Shown here: positions 5,825-6,607 of the stretch, one piece after another | Position numbering within the stretch: position 1 is the stretch's first letter | Layout of the letters: the number at the start of each line of letters is the position of its first letter | DNA from: an uncultured bacterium | GTDB lineage: Bacteria > Acidobacteriota > Thermoanaerobaculia > Multivoradales > JAHEKO01 | Direction: 5' to 3' | DNA: 6,607 nt | Assembly: GCA_938016625.1 (NCBI GenBank) | Contig: CALILB010000124.1 | Location: 1-6,607, forward strand | Program-made: the position numbers and the translations under genes | The notes under the pieces: generated by a model | The model's database searches: none | Told to the model about the DNA's origin: nothing | The model's input: only the letters and a program-made list of their open reading frames with translations

Positions 5825-6607
5825 TCAAGCTTCGTCGCTCGCGGGCTCCCCCTCCAAGGTCTCGGCCCGTGCCCTTTGCGCCGGACCTTGGCGCTCGAGT
5901 TGACGACCCGGAGCCGAGCGACCGGTCAGCCAGGCGGTGTCCATCGGATAGACCACGGGATCGAATATAACCGCGTACATGTGCCAGACCAAAATCGCAA
6001 GACTGGCCAGAATCGCCTCGTAGAAGTGAACAACCGTCGCCACATCGGTGACCCAGGTCGGTAGCCAGCGGAGAACCGGATCCTGGAACCAGAGGACGAA
6101 GCCGGTGACCGCCATGACCAGCGTCCCCCAGATCACCGCCAGGTACTCCATCTTCTCCGGGTATCCGATCCAAGGTGCTTCGGCAACAAAGGGCCGGTGG
6201 CCGAAGAAGAAAGCAAATCTCTCTCTGATCTCGTACAAGTCCTCGCGGCCCGGCCGCATCTGGGCGATGCAGGCTCGCGCCCTACGGTCTACGGCCAGAT
6301 GCACGAGGTGAATGGCGCCGGCCAGGAGCATTCCCACCGCTGCGACCCGATGGATCCATCCTCGCACCCCGAATTCACTCTCCCATTGGAGCAGGGGCCA
6401 GGCCCACCAGGCCTCGGGAAACTTCAATGCAAAGCCGGTGTAGACCAACGCCACAAAGGTGACCAGCAGCAGGGCGTGGGCAATGCGAAACCAGAGAGAC
6501 ATTCTCTCTCGAGCTCCGCTCACCGGCAGCAACGGTTGCGGGAGGGGTCTCCTCGCCTTGCGGATGAAATCCAGTAGATTGTGGAGCACCATGCCGCCGA
6601 TGGTCAA
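5825..6607 (-). CDS. Cytochrome b561 / formate dehydrogenase gamma-like membrane protein (5' end outside window)
   Basis: The visible 260 residues contain a four-helix di-haem cytochrome b domain of the Ni-hydrogenase/formate dehydrogenase b-subunit type. Candidate haem ligands are His44 (RIAH), His86 (WIHR), His100/His103 (IHLVH), His194 (VVHFYE) and His209 (VWHMY). Helices are at about 38-61, 86-106, 153-174 and 192-215, followed by a charged cytoplasmic tail. Such subunits exchange electrons between the quinone pool and periplasmic redox partners. The frame is open at the window edge, where the first codon is TTG. The first ten residues look like the end of another membrane helix, followed by LLDFIRKARRP. 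I recall similar linkers in proteins where a multiheme c-type domain is fused ahead of this domain, so the gene probably extends to the right. An internal start at ATG 6502 (residue 36), giving a 225-residue FdnI-sized protein, is the alternative. It lies 57 bases upstream of the Rieske gene on the same strand. Confidence 0.85.
   Translation of the reverse strand: MTIGGMVLHNLLDFIRKARRPLPQPLLPVSGARERMSLWFRIAHALLLVTFVALVYTGFALKFPEAWWAWPLLQWESEFGVRGWIHRVAAVGMLLAGAIHLVHLAVDRRARACIAQMRPGREDLYEIRERFAFFFGHRPFVAEAPWIGYPEKMEYLAVIWGTLVMAVTGFVLWFQDPVLRWLPTWVTDVATVVHFYEAILASLAILVWHMYAVIFDPVVYPMDTAWLTGRSAPGRQLERQGPAQRARAETLEGEPASDEA

Noticed and set aside
5816..5834. Small hairpin CGAAG/CTTCG at the end of the b561-like gene
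   Set aside because: It has only five pairs with a 9-base loop and no T-tract, which is too weak to call a terminator.

Overview
The window holds the downstream end of one gene cluster on the plus strand and most of a second cluster on the minus strand. The two converge at about 1239-1258. All recognisable genes encode membrane or periplasmic electron-transfer proteins. The GC-rich sequence, dense multiheme c-type cytochromes, NrfD-type and b-type quinol-reacting subunits and a Rieske protein suggest a Gram-negative, menaquinone-using anaerobic or facultative bacterium of the Desulfobacterota, Acidobacteriota or Myxococcota kind. No taxonomic marker is present, so this is inference only.

Plus strand, 21-1238: one NrfD/PsrC-family integral membrane quinone-reacting subunit. 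Its expected iron-sulfur or cytochrome partners lie left of the window.

Minus strand, read from right to left. (i) >6607-5825 is a cytochrome b561/formate-dehydrogenase-gamma-like membrane protein, cut by the window edge and probably continuing upstream. (ii) After a 57-bp gap, 5767-5303 is a Tat-type Rieske [2Fe-2S] protein with a TTG start. (iii) 5285-4164 is a seven-helix, b6/subunit-IV-type cytochrome b. (iv) 4167-2956 is a 9-heme c-type cytochrome with a signal peptide and a C-terminal membrane helix. (v) 2959-1259 is an 18-heme c-type cytochrome with a NapC/NrfH-like membrane-anchored N-terminus. Genes iii/iv and iv/v overlap by ATGA, so translational coupling is likely.

The likely working unit is a Rieske/cytochrome b quinol oxidoreductase in which the usual cytochrome c1 or f is replaced by two multiheme cytochromes carrying 27 CXXCH sites. 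These could pass electrons from menaquinol across the periplasm. Multiheme Cbc-type quinol oxidoreductases known in Geobacter, and Rieske/b complexes with multiheme subunits in anammox bacteria, are the nearest precedents I can name.

The most unusual points are in the redox core. The cytochrome b has Arg in place of one of the four conserved haem-ligating histidines (the n-side haem ligand on helix B). Its Qo motif is PPWY instead of PEWY. The Rieske protein lacks the Ser and Tyr that raise cluster potential. No RNA genes, mobile elements or CRISPR arrays were seen, and there is no gene-free stretch longer than 60 bases.
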